The position numbers and the translations under genes are program-made. The notes beneath the pieces are model-generated. The model was not told the DNA's origin, searched no databases, and saw only the letters and a list, made by a program, of their open reading frames with translations. DNA of 9,786 nt from an uncultured Lachnospiraceae bacterium (GTDB taxonomy: Bacteria; Bacillota_A; Clostridia; Lachnospirales; Lachnospiraceae): assembly GCA_910588595.1 (NCBI GenBank), contig CAJUQU010000139.1, positions 1 through 9,786 on the forward strand. The letters run 5' to 3'. This document shows positions 1 to 5,919 of this stretch, in pieces. How positions within the stretch are numbered: position 1 is the first letter of the stretch; every line of letters begins with the position of its first letter.

Positions 1-308
1 TCCTTTTTTTTGCTCAGCTCAGCCAACAGCGCCGCACAGTTGTCCCCGCAACTGTTGGCATTGCTAATCACAGTTTCATCTGCGTTCATCGTAATCAATG
101 CCTTTGCCCCGCTGCTGATTTCGCGGATTGTAATCGGTCCCAGCACGGGACTTTGTACCAACCCCTCTGAGACCAACTCCGAGCTGTCAATCTCCCGGAT
201 CACTCTCTTCGCCCAATCATCGAGCCAGGCTTCTGTGTAAGAATTATTAAAATATTTTGAGGTGGAAATAATATCCTTATCATTCAATTCAAAATATACT
301 TTTACCAT
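1..308 (-). CDS. DUF4869-like small protein, N-terminal part (runs off left edge)
   Basis: The reverse strand holds an open frame of about 102 codons that starts at an ATG at 308 and has no stop before the window edge, so the C-terminus is missing. An AAGGAG Shine-Dalgarno sits 8 nt before the ATG. The protein begins MVKVYFELNDKD, has an acidic and aromatic stretch (YTEAWLDDWAKR), then SPVLGPITIREISSG and NANSCGDNCAALL. From memory this matches the pattern of DUF4869 proteins common in Lachnospiraceae: an N-terminal beta strand, a conserved 'SPVLG.I...IS.G.K' segment and a 'NAs.CGDNCA' motif. I could not confirm this by a search. No signal peptide or membrane segment is visible, so it is probably cytoplasmic. 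DUF4869 has no established function and none is assigned here. The gene is more AT-rich than those to its right and is transcribed away from them. Confidence 0.6.
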   Translation of the reverse strand, partial: MVKVYFELNDKDIISTSKYFNNSYTEAWLDDWAKRVIREIDSSELVSEGLVQSPVLGPITIREISSGAKALITMNADETVISNANSCGDNCAALLAELSKKK

Positions 309-345
309 CTGATTTACTCCTTCAATATTCACTCTTATCATATCT

Positions 346-374
346 ATCATATCAAAAAAATACTCCTCCGTAAA
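346..374 (-). promoter_or_regulatory. Candidate sigma-A promoter for the DUF4869-like gene
   Basis: On the minus strand there is TTTACG (374-369), a 17-nt spacer containing a T7 run, and TATGAT (351-346). This lies about 40 nt upstream of the start codon at 308. The -35 is only partly consensus, and a second TATGAT-like repeat lies just downstream, so the exact -10 is uncertain. Confidence 0.4.
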
Positions 375-430
375 CGAAGTTAGCTCAAAATAAATACAAA
401 CGAGCCACAGCATCGCCGTCGAAGTTTTGC

Positions 431-457
431 CTAGAGCATTTTTCAAACACGCTCTAG
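431..457. repeat. Short palindromic repeat; copy shared with the right end of the window
   Basis: CTAGAGC (431-437) and GCTCTAG (451-457) form a perfect 7-bp inverted repeat around a 13-nt AT-rich spacer. Bases 435-456 are the exact reverse complement of 9732-9753, a 22-bp identity. Two copies of a non-coding 22-mer within 10 kb are unlikely by chance and suggest a dispersed repeat or a short non-autonomous element. No transposase lies nearby. Confidence 0.55.
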
Positions 458-514
458 CACTGGCGAACCATGCAGTCCACAATTCTAATTTCTGTCTGGA
501 TGGAGCACTAGAGC
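451..514. repeat. 64-bp segment bounded by 7-bp inverted repeats
   Basis: GCTCTAG (451-457) is matched in inverted orientation by CTAGAGC (508-514), with a 50-nt interior that does not code. It shares its left arm with the repeat at 431-457, so the heptamer is used three times in 84 bases. It could be the remnant of a small mobile element or the pairing arms of an RNA. The evidence is only the short arms. Confidence 0.3.
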
Positions 515-535
515 GTAAAAGAAGTATTAAATTAT

Positions 536-579
536 GAAGCTGTCGCTTTATGAATCTCTATTCATAAAGCGACAGCTTC
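536..579 (-). terminator. Perfect 20-bp hairpin, likely terminator of the exporter operon
   Basis: Bases 536-555 and 560-579 are perfectly complementary around a 4-nt loop (CTCT on the plus strand). The stem begins 24 nt beyond the permease stop codon at 604. Read on the minus strand, it is followed by an AT-rich stretch with a CTTCTTTT run. The position at the end of the ABC operon and the long stem support a Rho-independent terminator, although the T tract is not immediately adjacent. It could also protect or process the transcript end. Confidence 0.7.
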
Positions 580-603
580 GAATACCAGTTTTGATATAGA
601 AGA

Positions 604-2703
604 TCAGATCTCCAGCTCCGCGCACATTTTCCGCACCGTATAGCGGTAGACGGTGTGGCAGACCGCACCCATCAGCAACAGGATCACCAGACAGGCGCCC
701 AGCCCGGCGAGCTCGCCGGAGGAGAGCCAGCCGTCGTTGCCGTACATGATCAGGATGTACAGAAAATACATGGCGCCCATGCCGACCAGCGAGGGGATTT
801 TGAACACATTGCCCGCCTGACTGCGTACTTCGCGCCTGAGGAATGCGGGGGAGGCGCCCAGGCGCCGCAGGTCGTCAAAGACATAGCGGTTGTTCAGGGC
901 GATGGTCATGCACCGCGTGTAGCTGATGATCAGCGCGGCAAGCATACAGATGATGGAGATGAACAAAAACATCATCAGATACACGGCGAAGGTCTGCAGG
1001 AAGTCATTCTGGTCCATGATCCGGCTCTTGGGCATATAAGTCCAGTAGAGGCGGAAGTCGCTCGCATCGCAGTTGTCGTAGTCCAGACGGGTCATCTGAT
1101 CGGTATCGCCCCAGTAGACTTCGCCCGCCTCGTCCAGGGCGATCTTGCGTACCCTGTCGTAGAAATAACCGTATTCGCACTCCGGTCCGAACGACGAGAC
1201 CAGCATGTGAAAAAAGTCCTGTGCAAAGTCGTAGCTGTCCGTGCCGTCGGTGTTAAAAAGGTTCATCGTTCCCTGCCAATCAGGTGTGATGCCGCTGGCG
1301 ATCGTCTCGTAGTCTGCGTCGTCGAGGACGTAAAATCCGGGGGAGCCGGCGAGAAGGTCAAAGTGTGTATAACCTGCAAACCGGACTGGGATCGCGTCCC
1401 GCGTCACCATATTGATCATGAACGTGATATCGGTTGAATAGAAGTAAGTGTCCGTCTCCTCCGTGGTCGAGACAATGTGATATTCCCCGGGGCTGACCGT
1501 GATCGGTACGCCGGTGAGGGCAGAATATCCGGATTCCGGGAGAACATTGACGCTTCCTGCCAGATAGACGTACTCGTCGTGGAAGGATCTGCCTTCCTCG
1601 ATCTCCATGATGCCGTCCCTGCCGAGTATGAGATAGGGACAGCTCCTGAAATCCCTGATGGAAAGCCCGTAATCTGCTGCAAGCGCCGCGATCTCTTCCT
1701 GCCCCGGTATCGTCTGATCCATGCGGTAGTGGTAATAGTAGTCAAAGGGGCGCGAATTGACGTCCAGGATATGCCCCATGCCCATCATCGGGAGGTAAAA
1801 GATCGCAAAGGCACTGCCGGCGATCAGCACAGTGCTGACGAGCAGGTTGTTGACGGTCTGTTTTCCCTGGAATTTCATCATACTCCTCGCGATGATATTG
1901 CGGTATGGATCCTTCCTGTGTGAGCGCCAGCCGTGGACAACGGTGTGCAGCATCACCATGTAGAGCCCCACAAAGACAGGCACATAGAGGAGATTGATCA
2001 GGGCAGTCGGATATCGGCTGAACAGCTTCATGTATACGCTGGGTGCCTGAAAGCCGCAGACAGCGCCGAGGAGGATCAGGATCAGACCGACAGGACCGCA
2101 CCATCTGCCCAGATTTTTCACGGGCTCGTTTTTGTGTTCCTCGTGGATCACGTCGATGATATTTGTCCTTTTCAGATAGCGGCAGGCTGTCACGCAGGAG
2201 AAGGCGACCACGATCACGAAGAAGACCGCCGACAGATACAGGCATTTAAGATCCAGCCGCAGCTGCATCTCCTTGCTGTCCACGATGAACAGGCGAAAAC
2301 CGCCCCACAATAGATACACGAAGGGAAGACCGGCTATGATGCCAAGCAGCGAGGAGGCGCCGCTGAGCAGGACGACTTCCCGGAATAATCCGGGTGCAAG
2401 CCGCTTTCTGGAGGCGCCGAGCGCCATGAGCGCACCGAGTTGTCTGGATTTCTTGCGGAAGAACAGATTGGACGCGTAGACTGTAAAGACGACACAGCCA
2501 AAGAGCGCCAGCACGAAGATCGCGACCATCTGCTTGCGGCTGTCCCCGCCTTCGGGCAGCACCAGCAGCACTGTCGGGGAGAACATCATGGCAGAGTAGG
2601 CGGTGATCAGCAGAAGAGACACAAAGTTGCAGAACAGATAGAGGACAGCCTGCTTGCGGTCTGCTCTGCGCAGTTTATTTTCTAATTGATTCATTGTCAT
2701 CAT
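604..2703 (-). CDS. FtsX-family ABC transporter permease (BceB-like topology)
   Basis: This is a 699-residue membrane subunit of an ABC transporter that would work with the ATPase encoded just upstream. Hydrophobic segments near residues 20-45, 58-82, 112-135, 155-177, 205-222, 232-262 and 290-312 precede a long polar domain (about 315-572). Three more helices follow, near 575-605, 640-663 and 670-692. This ten-helix plan with one large extracellular domain between helices 7 and 8 is that of BceB-type permeases, which sense, remove or export cell-wall-active antimicrobial peptides. Two cytoplasmic FtsX coupling segments are visible (RQLGALMALGASRKRL, about 97-112; DDLRRLGASPAFLRREV, about 620-636). 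The first of several N-terminal ATGs is preferred because GAGG lies 8 nt upstream. The gap to the ATPase gene is 81 nt, AT-rich and without a terminator, so the two genes are probably co-transcribed. The substrate cannot be read from sequence. A general lipoprotein or peptide exporter of the MacB type is less likely, given the topology. Confidence 0.88.
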   Translation of the reverse strand: MMTMNQLENKLRRADRKQAVLYLFCNFVSLLLITAYSAMMFSPTVLLVLPEGGDSRKQMVAIFVLALFGCVVFTVYASNLFFRKKSRQLGALMALGASRKRLAPGLFREVVLLSGASSLLGIIAGLPFVYLLWGGFRLFIVDSKEMQLRLDLKCLYLSAVFFVIVVAFSCVTACRYLKRTNIIDVIHEEHKNEPVKNLGRWCGPVGLILILLGAVCGFQAPSVYMKLFSRYPTALINLLYVPVFVGLYMVMLHTVVHGWRSHRKDPYRNIIARSMMKFQGKQTVNNLLVSTVLIAGSAFAIFYLPMMGMGHILDVNSRPFDYYYHYRMDQTIPGQEEIAALAADYGLSIRDFRSCPYLILGRDGIMEIEEGRSFHDEYVYLAGSVNVLPESGYSALTGVPITVSPGEYHIVSTTEETDTYFYSTDITFMINMVTRDAIPVRFAGYTHFDLLAGSPGFYVLDDADYETIASGITPDWQGTMNLFNTDGTDSYDFAQDFFHMLVSSFGPECEYGYFYDRVRKIALDEAGEVYWGDTDQMTRLDYDNCDASDFRLYWTYMPKSRIMDQNDFLQTFAVYLMMFLFISIICMLAALIISYTRCMTIALNNRYVFDDLRRLGASPAFLRREVRSQAGNVFKIPSLVGMGAMYFLYILIMYGNDGWLSSGELAGLGACLVILLLMGAVCHTVYRYTVRKMCAELEI

Positions 2704-2784
2704 AATAGCATCCTCTTTTATTTATGTTTTTTATGTTGGTGATACAGGTTTTTGGGAGACAGAAGAGCGCCGACTGCGCGTAGT

Positions 2785-3537
2785 TTACACACTGCTCATC
2801 TCCTTAATTTCAATAAGCAGCCGGTCCTGGAAAGCGCCCTGGCTCTCTTTTCTGTCCTCCTGCTTCTGCAGGGTGTTGTAGACTACGCCGTCCTTCAACA
2901 GGATCACGCGGTCACAGAACGATGCGGCGTAGCTGTCGTGCGTCACCATGAAGATCGTGGCGCCGAGCTGCTGTCTGGCATTCTCAAACGCCTCGATGAC
3001 AGTGCGGCTCGACTTGCTGTCGAGGTTGCCGGTCGGCTCGTCAGCCAGAATGATGAGCGGCTTGTTGATGAGGCTCCTTGCCACCGCGGTTCGCTGGCGC
3101 TCGCCGCCGGAGATCTCGGCAGGGTATTTGTCAGTGATGTGGGCGATGCCAAACAGGGATAGGAGAGCGTCCGCAAGCTGCTCGGCTTCCGGCTCCACCC
3201 TGTCCTTGATGATGCGCGGGACAAGCACATTTTCCCGCACGGTCAGCCCGTCGAGCAGCATGAAGTCCTGAAAGACAAAGCCCAGCTTTTCATTGCGGAT
3301 CCTGGCGAGGGCGTCCTCGCCAAGCCCTTTCAGGTTCTGTCCGCCCAGCGAGATCTCGCCCTCCTCAAACGGGATATAGCACGATATGCAGTTGAGCAGC
3401 GTGCTCTTGCCGGAGCCGGAAGGACCCATCACAGCGACAAACTCCTGGCTGGCGACGGACAGGTCGATGCCCTTCAACACGGAGTAGGACTTGTTTCCTG
3501 ACTGATAAGATTTGCGCAGATTCTTGACATATAACAT
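2785..3537 (-). CDS. ABC transporter ATP-binding protein (BceA/LolD/MacB-type)
   Basis: This 250-residue nucleotide-binding subunit hydrolyses ATP to drive the adjacent FtsX permease at the cytoplasmic face. All motifs are intact: Walker A GPSGSGKST (38-46), Q-loop Q90 in VFQD, signature SGGERQ (143-148), Walker B LIILADEP (161-168), D-loop NLD (171-173) and switch histidine H200 in MVTHD. The 'DEPTGNLDS' context is typical of the LolD/MacB/BceA subfamily. The start was set at the ATG at 3537 because a GGAGG lies 7 nt upstream. The longer frame from 3564 would add nine residues that start inside the leader and would leave the ribosome site within the coding region. The C-terminal ~35 residues are polar and poorly conserved. 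The gene is first in a minus-strand operon and divergent from the LytTR regulator gene, sharing a repeat-containing promoter region with it. Confidence 0.93.
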   Translation of the reverse strand: MLYVKNLRKSYQSGNKSYSVLKGIDLSVASQEFVAVMGPSGSGKSTLLNCISCYIPFEEGEISLGGQNLKGLGEDALARIRNEKLGFVFQDFMLLDGLTVRENVLVPRIIKDRVEPEAEQLADALLSLFGIAHITDKYPAEISGGERQRTAVARSLINKPLIILADEPTGNLDSKSSRTVIEAFENARQQLGATIFMVTHDSYAASFCDRVILLKDGVVYNTLQKQEDRKESQGAFQDRLLIEIKEMSSV

Positions 3538-3544
3538 AAGTAAA

Positions 3545-3549
3545 CCTCC
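3545..3549 (-). promoter_or_regulatory. Ribosome binding site deciding the ATPase start
   Basis: GGAGG on the minus strand, 7 nt before the ATG at 3537. Its position places the start at 3537 and excludes the upstream in-frame ATG at 3564. Confidence 0.8.
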
Positions 3550-3633
3550 ATTCTGATCATGCACACCTTGTTTGATACCTGTTTATCCGGTCAGACAGGC
3601 ATCGCGGGTGTCTTGTTTTTGTTTTCTGAAATA

Positions 3634-3662
3634 AGCATAGCACAGCCGGGGGATCGCGGAAT
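3634..3662 (-). promoter_or_regulatory. Candidate promoter of the exporter operon (extended -10, weak -35)
   Basis: Minus-strand TATGCT (3639-3634) is preceded by TGC, giving an extended -10. The expected -35 position (near 3657-3662) has only a poor match. A weak -35 fits an activator-dependent promoter. The three repeated elements lie upstream, centred at roughly -71, -100 and -128 from the inferred start near 3627. The predicted leader is about 90 nt. Confidence 0.4.
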
Positions 3663-3689
3663 CTGCCGTGCAATTTTTGGCGCGCCCGA

Positions 3690-3704
3690 TGTAACGTTTT
3701 GCAG
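3690..3704 (+). promoter_or_regulatory. LytTR-type operator, copy 1
   Basis: TGTAACGTTTTGCAG is identical over 15 bases to copy 2 at 3719-3733, 29 bp away. The core AACGTTTTG fits eight of nine positions of the published LytTR recognition pattern as I recall it. It lies between the divergent exporter and regulator promoters. Confidence 0.6.
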
Positions 3705-3718
3705 CTGCGTGAAAATTT

Positions 3719-3733
3719 TGTAACGTTTTGCAG
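3719..3733 (+). promoter_or_regulatory. LytTR-type operator, copy 2
   Basis: Second 15-base copy of TGTAACGTTTTGCAG, in the same orientation as copy 1. With copy 3 it forms an 11-bp inverted repeat separated by 17 bp. It is centred about 71 bp upstream of the inferred regulator-gene transcription start. Confidence 0.6.
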
Positions 3734-3748
3734 GGCTCATGTAAAAAA

Positions 3749-3761
3749 TTGCAAAACGTTT
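3749..3761 (-). promoter_or_regulatory. LytTR-type operator, copy 3 (inverted), abutting the -35
   Basis: TTGCAAAACGTTT is the reverse complement of the AACGTTTTGCA core and lies 28 bp from copy 2. It ends directly against the candidate -35 at 3762 of the regulator promoter, the normal place for a class II-type activator contact (about -43). Confidence 0.6.
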
Positions 3762-3791
3762 CTGACGCAGGACTCAAAAACGTGGTACAAT
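3762..3791 (+). promoter_or_regulatory. Candidate sigma-A promoter of the regulator-kinase operon
   Basis: CTGACG (3762-3767), an 18-nt spacer and TACAAT (3786-3791). The -10 is a good match and the -35 is moderate. The inferred transcription start near 3798 gives a leader of about 45 nt to the ATG at 3843. Confidence 0.6.
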
Positions 3792-3842
3792 AAAGATATT
3801 GGAAGTGCGGATAAAAATTGGTGATGGGGAGTGGTGGAGAGT

Positions 3843-4547
3843 ATGCTGCGGATAGCGATCTGTGACGATTCTGTGGACGCAAGGGATGCACTGCGTCTGC
3901 AGCTTGAAAAGATATTGATGGAGGAGGCAGAAAAGATCGTGTACGAGTTTTCGACCGGGGCGGGGACGGTGCGCTGGCTGGAGAACCACCCCGGGGAGAT
4001 CGACCTTTTGTTTCTCGATGTGGAGATGGCAGGGCTCAACGGTATGGCGGCGGCGGAGGCGATCCGAAGATTTGACACGGAGATCATCATCGTCTTTGTG
4101 ACCGGGTATGCCGACTATGTGTTTGACGGCTACAAGGTCAATGCCCTGGATTATATCATGAAGCCGGCGAACGCGGAGCGCCTTCTGGAGGTGGTCAGGC
4201 GTGTGCGCACACAGCTGGATCAAAGGAGAAACGAGATGTATCTGATGAAAAATGCGGAGGGGACGTTTCGCTTTCCGCTCAGTTCGATCGACTTTTTTTA
4301 TAGTGACAAGCGAAAAGTGGTCTGTGTGTGCGGCGGGAAGGAGTATTCGTATTATGCGAAGCTCGACGAGGTTGAGCAGGCGCTTGCGGGGCGGTTCGTC
4401 CGGATCCACCAGCGCTATCTCGTGAACCCGCAGCAGGTGTCACAGATCGGGACAGACCACGTGGCAGTCGCGGGGAGGAAGCTGCCCGTCAGCAGGGCAC
4501 TGAAGGAGGAGGCGGTGAAGAGCCTTGCGAGGGCGATGCTGATGTAG
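3843..4547 (+). CDS. LytTR-family response regulator (AgrA/ComE type)
   Basis: This is a 234-residue cytoplasmic transcription factor. The receiver domain (about 1-120) has the acidic pair D8/D9, phospho-acceptor D59 in LLFLDVEM, T87 in FVTGYA and K107 in IMKPA, so all phosphorylation residues are present. The C-terminal LytTR DNA-binding domain (about 130-230) includes FFYSDKRKVV and the typical FVRIHQRYLVN stretch. The ATG at 3843 gives the usual 'MLRIAICDD' beginning. An in-frame GTG at 3831 would add four residues. GGGGAG at 3826-3831 is 11 nt from the chosen ATG, so the exact start is not certain. The gene is followed closely by its kinase and is divergent from the exporter operon. Three LytTR-like sites upstream suggest autoregulation and control of the exporter. 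Confidence 0.93.
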   Translation: MLRIAICDDSVDARDALRLQLEKILMEEAEKIVYEFSTGAGTVRWLENHPGEIDLLFLDVEMAGLNGMAAAEAIRRFDTEIIIVFVTGYADYVFDGYKVNALDYIMKPANAERLLEVVRRVRTQLDQRRNEMYLMKNAEGTFRFPLSSIDFFYSDKRKVVCVCGGKEYSYYAKLDEVEQALAGRFVRIHQRYLVNPQQVSQIGTDHVAVAGRKLPVSRALKEEAVKSLARAMLM

Positions 4548-4580
4548 CGGGAATATGCTGCATGGAAAAGTGTGACAAAA

Positions 4581-4585
4581 GGGGA
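4581..4585 (+). promoter_or_regulatory. Ribosome binding site favouring the kinase start at 4595
   Basis: GGGGA lies 9 nt before the ATG at 4595. The earlier in-frame ATG at 4562 has only a weaker GGGA 9 nt upstream. Confidence 0.5.
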
Positions 4586-4594
4586 CAGATCGAT

Positions 4595-5848
4595 ATGTTT
4601 CGTGTTTTTATCTTATTGGCGGAGTTGGGCGTGGGAGTGATCTTCTACGCGATGGTGTCGTGCCTGATCGAGATCCGGAAGGGCTGGTGGCGGCGTCTGC
4701 TTTTGCTGGTCAGCTGCTGGCTGCTGGTCTACATGGTCATCTTTATGGGAGATCCGGACAATTTTCCGCCGACGCTGCTGTTTTTCCTGATCGGTGTCTG
4801 GACTGCGTGCCGCGGTTCGCGGCTGAAACGGCTGACAGTCGGCGTGATGCTCGCCAGCGTGATGTTCGCGCTGAACGCATTGTTTGACAACTGTGTCTGG
4901 TATTTTCTGCACAATGTGACGGAGGAGTACGCGGTGTATTACTTTGGGTATCGCGCGCTGGCGGTGATTCTGCTGTACATGGGAGTCCGCCATTACCGTC
5001 CGGGGCGGGATTTCGAGCTCTCACCGCCGCTGTGGAGACTGCTGCTGATGCTGTGCATTCCGCCGATGGGGATCATGTGTGCGCTGATCCTGCTCTATCA
5101 GGATCAGCGCATGTATATTCAGCGCATAAATATAGATTCGATGAGTATAATGCTGCTCCTGGTGGTAGTGGTATCTTTTGTGGGGAATCTGTGGGCGATG
5201 CTCACGCTCAACAGGCAGCAGCAGCTGGAGCGGGAAAATGCGCTGGCGCAGCACAACAGAAAATATTACGAGGCGATGGAACAGCAGCAGTTTGAGATCC
5301 GCAGGATCAGGCATGACCTGGCGAATCATCTGCAAGTGCTGCTGTCCCTCTCGGCGGAGGAAAAGGACAGCTATATCCGGAAAATGATCGAGAACCCTGC
5401 GCTTGAGAAGGTGCTGTCCTACTCGGGTGATGCCACGGTGAACGCCGTGCTGACGGCGAAGGAGAGCGTGATGCGCCAGCGGGGGATCTCTTTTTATGCG
5501 AAGGTGGACATTCCAAAACAACTGCCTTTCGAAAAACCGGATCTCTGCGCGCTGTTTGCCAATGCGCTCGACAATGCGATCGAGGCGTGCGCGGCGCTCG
5601 ATTCGGACGGTAAGCGGATCGATCTGTGCGCGCGTGCGGCGAAGGGGATCCTGTCCGTCGAGGTCCGCAATCCCTTTGCGGGACAGCTGTCGGGCGGTCT
5701 GCCGGAGACGACGAAGCAGGATAGCGTCAACCACGGATACGGGCTGCGCAGCATACAGGAGATCGCAAGAAAGTACGGCGGCGATATGGAGATCCGGCAG
5801 GAGGAGGGCTTGTTCTGCCTGTTCTGCTATGTGCCGGAGCCGGTTTGA
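4595..5848 (+). CDS. GHKL sensor histidine kinase, AgrC/HPK10-like
   Basis: This 417-residue membrane kinase is the partner of the preceding LytTR regulator. The N-terminal half (about 1-205) is hydrophobic with six or seven predicted helices and short loops, as in AgrC/ComD-type receptors. A polar linker (about 205-238) leads to the phosphorylation box RRIRHDLANHLQVL, with candidate phospho-histidine H240. The ATPase domain shows the N box FANALDNAIEAC (N323, N327) and the glycine-rich box HGYGLRSI (381-383 region). It has the short GHKL domain typical of HPK10 and lacks a classical HisKA domain. The start at 4595 is preferred on the ribosome site and because the first helix then begins at the N-terminus. 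A start at 4562 would add 11 polar residues and leave a 14-nt gap to the regulator. No precursor-peptide gene of the AgrD type is visible nearby, so the ligand is unknown. It may be a peptide, or transport activity of the divergent exporter. Confidence 0.88.
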   Translation: MFRVFILLAELGVGVIFYAMVSCLIEIRKGWWRRLLLLVSCWLLVYMVIFMGDPDNFPPTLLFFLIGVWTACRGSRLKRLTVGVMLASVMFALNALFDNCVWYFLHNVTEEYAVYYFGYRALAVILLYMGVRHYRPGRDFELSPPLWRLLLMLCIPPMGIMCALILLYQDQRMYIQRINIDSMSIMLLLVVVVSFVGNLWAMLTLNRQQQLERENALAQHNRKYYEAMEQQQFEIRRIRHDLANHLQVLLSLSAEEKDSYIRKMIENPALEKVLSYSGDATVNAVLTAKESVMRQRGISFYAKVDIPKQLPFEKPDLCALFANALDNAIEACAALDSDGKRIDLCARAAKGILSVEVRNPFAGQLSGGLPETTKQDSVNHGYGLRSIQEIARKYGGDMEIRQEEGLFCLFCYVPEPV

Positions 5849-5873
5849 CAATGTGTCTGTATAATGTTAGAAT
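5845..5873 (+). promoter_or_regulatory. Sigma-A promoter overlapping the kinase stop codon
   Basis: Perfect TTGACA (5845-5850), exactly 17 nt, then TAGAAT (5868-5873). The -35 hexamer contains the TGA stop (5846-5848) of the kinase gene. Transcription would start near 5880, about 40 nt before the GTG start of the diguanylate cyclase. This supports independent expression of the cyclase-glycosidase unit. Confidence 0.72.
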
Positions 5874-5905
5874 GGTGGATATACAAGAAGGGAGCAGGTC
5901 GGCAG

Positions 5906-5911
5906 AGGGGG
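5906..5911 (+). promoter_or_regulatory. Ribosome binding site deciding the GTG start of the cyclase
   Basis: A purine-rich AGGGGG followed by AAGG lies 8 nt before the GTG at 5920. The upstream in-frame ATGs at 5851 and 5872 have no comparable site. They also lie upstream of, or within, the promoter at 5845-5873. Confidence 0.65.
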
Positions 5912-5919
5912 AAGGAAAT

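Larger units (their letters stand above)
309..603. other. AT-rich intergenic region without a gene
   Basis: No credible coding sequence is present on either strand. The region separates the DUF4869-like gene from the 3' end of the exporter operon. It contains the candidate promoter at 346-374, three copies of the heptamer CTAGAGC/GCTCTAG (431, 451, 508), and the long hairpin at 536-579. Base composition is clearly more AT-rich than the genes to the right. The stretch 375-430 shows nothing recognisable. Confidence 0.6.

Noticed and set aside
10..240. Plus-strand open frame of 76 codons at the left edge
   Set aside because: It is antisense to the DUF4869-like frame, which has a good ribosome site, a recognisable motif pattern and a candidate promoter. 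The plus frame has none of these.
655..1437. Long plus-strand open frame opposite the permease gene
   Set aside because: Its translation is rich in His, Gln, Arg and Asp with no domain or ribosome site. It is a shadow of the GC-rich permease gene. The same applies to the other long antisense frames over the kinase (5021-5851) and glycosidase (8231-9055).
3578..3599. CCTGT/ACAGG inverted repeat in the exporter leader as a riboswitch or attenuator
   Set aside because: The stem is only 5 bp with a 12-nt loop, there is no T tract and no known aptamer pattern. It is likely chance.
4548..4594. Possible AgrD-like signal peptide gene between regulator and kinase
   Set aside because: The gap is at most 47 nt and holds only translation signals. 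No small Cys-containing peptide frame is present.
5845..5865. TTGACA with TATAAT at 5860-5865 as a promoter
   Set aside because: The spacer is only 9 nt, too short for sigma-A. The same -35 pairs at 17 nt with TAGAAT at 5868.
5845..5919. Upstream extension of the cyclase from TTG 5845, ATG 5851 or ATG 5872
   Set aside because: The extension would be polar and has no ribosome site. It overlaps the TTGACA/TAGAAT promoter and precedes the strong site for the GTG at 5920.
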